From: a bacterium
GTDB taxonomy: Bacteria; Tectomicrobia; Entotheonellia; Entotheonellales; Entotheonellaceae
DNA length: 18,155 nucleotides
Reading direction: 5' to 3'
Assembly: GCA_027294925.1 (NCBI GenBank)
Contig: JAPULM010000437.1
Span: 1-18,155, forward strand
The position numbers and the translations under genes are program-made. How positions within the stretch are numbered: the first letter of the stretch is position 1; the number at the start of each line of letters is the position of its first letter. Under the pieces are notes generated by a model. The model searched no databases. It was given only the letters and a program-made list of their open reading frames with translations, and was not told where the DNA came from. Of the stretch, positions 15,784 to 18,155 are shown one piece after another.

Positions 15784-16773
15784 TTAGGCCGACGCGCAAG
15801 CCACACTGATGATGTTGCCCACCGACTCCGACAAGTTGTGTGCCTGCCACGTAGCGCCGTCATCGTGGGTGCCAAACACTTGGCCGCGCCGGGTGCAAAA
15901 GTAAATCTGTTGCGGCTGAGCGCGATTGACGGCAACACCGAAGGTAGTGCTTTTCGGCTCGATACCGTGATCAATGCGTTCCCATGTCTCACCGAGATCC
16001 CGCGTCCGCACCACACCGCCCTGTTCGCTACCGAAGTTTAGACCCACACAGGCGTATAGGGTGTTGGGATCATGCGGGTCGGCGTTGACACCACGCGAAT
16101 ACACCATAGGGCTGAAACGCTCCAGACGCATATTCTCCCAACTGTCGCCGCGGTCTTGGCTGCGCCACACCCCAACCCGGTTGGCGATGAAGACCGCCCC
16201 ACTGTCGGCCGCACCCATCGCCACGCCATGCAAATCCAACAGATCGACATTGCCGACCCAGGCGGGATTCAAAATTTCCCAAGTCTGTCCCTCATTGGGG
16301 CTGTGCGCGATGCCGCCAACTTCAAGCGCCGCAAACATCTGCTCGGGATTTGCCGCCTCCTGTGCAAGGCCGATAATGCGGGTTGAAAACGCCATTTCGT
16401 GAGCGTCCGGATTGACAATAGTGGAGACGTAGGTCCAATTCTCGCCACCGTCCTGGCTGCGGTATAGCTCGCTCCCTTCAGTGCCAAGATACATCACCTG
16501 CGGATCGTGGGGGTGGAACTGCAACGACCACACCACGCGGCCCTCCGGCAAATTCATGCGCTGCCAATGATCGCCCTGGTCCAAACTACGGTAGACACCG
16601 CGCTGGGTGCCCACAAAGACAATGTCCGAATTGCGCGGGTGAATGGCAATCGGGCGTGCCTGTGTCATGGGCGGTAGGCCCTCTCCGAGTTCTTCCCAGC
16701 GCTGGTCAGCAGCCTCTTTACGATATAAACCATGCGCCTCCGCACCGACGTAAATCAAGGTTTTATCCGCCAT
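15784..16773 (-). CDS. Asp-box (BNR) beta-propeller protein
   Basis: A 329-residue repeat protein with six Asp-box motifs of the S/T-x-D-x-G-x-x-W kind: SLDQGDHW, SQDGGENW, SPNEGQTW, SQDRGDSW, TRDLGETW and THDDGATW. Each sits in a blade-like unit with repeats such as HPRNSDIVFVGT and HPHDPQVMYLGT. This is the sialidase/VPS10/photosystem-assembly-like propeller fold. It lacks the catalytic residues of sialidases as far as I can see, and no signal peptide is present, so a cytoplasmic binding or scaffold role is possible. ATG 16773 has GAGGAG 8 nt upstream and it stops with TAA. Many such genes are annotated glycosyl hydrolase; that name is not supported here. Confidence 0.88.
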   Translation of the reverse strand: MADKTLIYVGAEAHGLYRKEAADQRWEELGEGLPPMTQARPIAIHPRNSDIVFVGTQRGVYRSLDQGDHWQRMNLPEGRVVWSLQFHPHDPQVMYLGTEGSELYRSQDGGENWTYVSTIVNPDAHEMAFSTRIIGLAQEAANPEQMFAALEVGGIAHSPNEGQTWEILNPAWVGNVDLLDLHGVAMGAADSGAVFIANRVGVWRSQDRGDSWENMRLERFSPMVYSRGVNADPHDPNTLYACVGLNFGSEQGGVVRTRDLGETWERIDHGIEPKSTTFGVAVNRAQPQQIYFCTRRGQVFGTHDDGATWQAHNLSESVGNIISVACASA

Positions 16774-16907
16774 GTCCTATGCTCCTCTATATCGACTATT
16801 GACCACTGATTATTAGGTATCCAACCCACCGCGTCCCCTATTGTCAGGGGAAGTGCAGCAGTTGTCAAACAACCCTTCAAGAAACAATGGACCCTTGACC
16901 CGGTTCG

Positions 16908-17693
16908 TTATATCCGCCGCACAACGCTGATGGGGCGATTGATCGCTTGCGTACCGTCAAGCGGCTGTGTCAGCTCCCAGTCATTCCACCAACCGACAAA
17001 TTCAAAATCGCGGCGCTGGGCGCAAAATAGCAGAAACTCTTGCGGATAAATTTCTCGCCGCACCGCTCGTTCTCGAAGCGTCATTATTGTACCGTTCTCC
17101 TCAACAACCAACGCCATGGTCTCCTCAATGGTCTGCTCAATAACGTTGAGGGGAGTGGCCTCATATAGGGCCTTGACGGTCACGCCTTTTGCCTCGATCT
17201 CCCAGGCAACGTGTCGCGTCGCGCTCGGGCTAAAATCGATACACCAATCCAGCAGGTAGAGTCCGCCGGGCTTCAACGCCGCCGCCATGGCGTCAAAATG
17301 AGCCGACAGCTCAGCCGTGCTCTGCACATACAACGAACCAAGCATGATAAAGGCAAAATCGACCGGCGTATTGAGTCTAAAGTCCCGTAGGTCTGCAATG
17401 ACAAAGGTCGTGGCGACATCTACCGTCTGAGCTCGTGCTTTGTGACGGGCATAGTCCAGCATCGTGGGACTCAAATCAAGGCCGATGTAGTGATAACCAC
17501 GTCGCGTTAACTCACACAAATGCGGCGCTGGTCCACAGGCAACGTCCAGCATGGTTGCAACCGGGAGATAAGCGTAGCGTTGAATGAGGGTCTCAAATAC
17601 ATCAACTTCCGCAAGTATATTGCGAAACGAAAAGGCAAGTTCGTAATAGGCCGGATACTGGTAAACAGACACCACATCTAGGCTCCGATCCAT
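16908..17693 (-). CDS. Class I SAM-dependent methyltransferase
   Basis: A 261-residue cytoplasmic methyltransferase with the Rossmann fold. Motif I is MLDVACGPAPHLCEL (48-62). The acidic residue that holds the SAM ribose is Asp73 (YIGLDLS). The post-II motif IADLRDF is at 99-105. ALKPGGLYLLDW near 138-149 is the usual strand-5 motif. The C-terminal ~100 residues should bind the substrate; they are not diagnostic. ATG 17693 has no good Shine-Dalgarno site. It is divergent from the SDR gene and 134 nt upstream of the propeller gene on the same strand. The acceptor is unknown. Confidence 0.92.
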   Translation of the reverse strand: MDRSLDVVSVYQYPAYYELAFSFRNILAEVDVFETLIQRYAYLPVATMLDVACGPAPHLCELTRRGYHYIGLDLSPTMLDYARHKARAQTVDVATTFVIADLRDFRLNTPVDFAFIMLGSLYVQSTAELSAHFDAMAAALKPGGLYLLDWCIDFSPSATRHVAWEIEAKGVTVKALYEATPLNVIEQTIEETMALVVEENGTIMTLRERAVRREIYPQEFLLFCAQRRDFEFVGWWNDWELTQPLDGTQAINRPISVVRRI

Positions 17694-17918
17694 TCGTCAA
17701 TCATCAGGTAGTAGCCCTCGCGGACATGCAGCGTTGCCACCGCTAAACACCGCCTTGCATCATATGTAGCGTTCAGCGCGAATGATTGTACAATGCTACC
17801 ACACTCTAGCAGGAGGATGGACGGACTATCTACTATTCGCTTTACGGACTTGGCATTTAGTGCTTCAATAACTTTCACCTTACATGCAAGGAATTGCCAA
17901 TATTGAGGAGATAGACGC
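17694..17918. other. Divergent intergenic region between methyltransferase and SDR genes
   Basis: No gene is seen in these 225 nt. TACAAT at 17789-17794 (plus) is a possible -10, without a good -35. AGCAGGAGG at ~17810 is followed at once by an ATG that opens a 29-codon frame (to ~17906), but the spacing is near zero, so translation is doubtful. Confidence 0.3.
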
Positions 17919-18155
17919 ATGGGTAAGCTGGATGGGAAAGTAGCGCTGATCAGCGGCGGCGCTCGCAGCCAGGGCGCCGCCGAAGCAAAAACCTTTACCA
18001 GAGAAGGCGCCAGCGTCGTGTTTGGCGACATCCGAGACGCGGAAGGCAAACAGGTCGAGGACAACATTCGTGTGGTTGGCGGTGAGGCGGTCTACGTCCA
18101 CCTGGATGTCACCAATGAAGACGACTGGCAAAGCGCTGTTCGAGAAGCAGTCAAC
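17919..18155 (+). CDS. Short-chain dehydrogenase/reductase (5' part only)
   Basis: The first 79 residues of an SDR that continues past the right edge. The NAD(P)-binding motif is SGGARSQG (12-19), where the second glycine of TGxxxGxG is a serine. The acidic residue after strand 2 (GDIRD, ~36-40) suggests NAD(H). HLDVTNEDDW near 61-70 is the usual adenine-binding Asp-Val segment. ATG 17919 has GAGGAG 8 nt upstream. The catalytic Ser-Tyr-Lys set lies outside the window, so activity cannot be judged. Confidence 0.9.
   Translation, partial: MGKLDGKVALISGGARSQGAAEAKTFTREGASVVFGDIRDAEGKQVEDNIRVVGGEAVYVHLDVTNEDDWQSAVREAVN

Noticed and set aside
15228..15809. Plus-strand open frame opposite the FAD-oxidoreductase start
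   Set aside because: Ser/Arg-rich antisense frame with no ribosome-binding site; the minus-strand gene is clearly real.
17678..18067. Minus-strand open frame across the SDR start and its promoter region
   Set aside because: It is antisense to the SDR coding sequence and shows no domain.

Overview
The window looks like bacterial chromosome of moderate GC. It is densely coded, with Shine-Dalgarno-led genes and operon-style overlaps. There is no rRNA, tRNA, CRISPR array, transposase or phage gene. The gene mix resembles uncultivated, sponge- or soil-type lineages such as Tectomicrobia/Entotheonella: a GldF-GldG fusion, the URC uracil pathway, a family III CoA-transferase beside a dihydroxyphthalate-decarboxylase-like protein, an Asp-box propeller, an SDR and a Zn alcohol dehydrogenase. 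That affiliation is a low-confidence guess from content alone.

Layout. (1) 1-3824, minus strand: an ABC exporter of the GldA/GldFG type. The ATPase gene overlaps by 8 nt a giant permease-GldG fusion that runs off the left edge. (2) 4117-7266, minus strand: a three-gene URC operon (urc1 GTP-cyclohydrolase-II-like, urc4/DUF1688, upp) behind an extended -10 promoter. (3) 7390-7749, minus strand: a single-domain rhodanese whose catalytic cysteine codon is replaced by in-frame TGA. The rhodanese C-terminus continues intact to a TAG, and a hairpin matching the bacterial SECIS rules starts 16 nt after the TGA. This is very probably a selenoprotein that ordinary gene calling truncates. (4) 8011-9102, plus strand: Zn-dependent alcohol dehydrogenase. 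(5) 9187-10755, minus strand: a polytopic, GT-C-like membrane protein. (6) 10976-11119, plus strand: a 47-residue basic protein with its own strong terminator. (7) 11417-13732: a divergent pair, a solute-binding-fold protein of the 4,5-dihydroxyphthalate decarboxylase family (minus) and a CaiB/BaiF CoA-transferase (plus). (8) 13805-14458, plus strand: an exported, zinc-free, one-cysteine MsrB. (9) 14504-17693, minus strand: FAD-dependent oxidoreductase, Asp-box propeller and SAM methyltransferase, each with its own ribosome-binding region. (10) 17919 to the right edge, plus strand: start of an SDR.

How the genes work together. URC1, URC4 and UPRT form a known alternative route for uracil catabolism that starts from UMP or a derived nucleotide. 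The ATPase and GldFG fusion form one exporter. The CoA-transferase/decarboxylase-like pair suggests catabolism of an organic acid, but the substrate is not visible. The selenocysteine rhodanese is the most notable item. TGA is an ordinary stop in two other genes here (13730-13732 and 14504-14506), so general TGA reassignment is unlikely.
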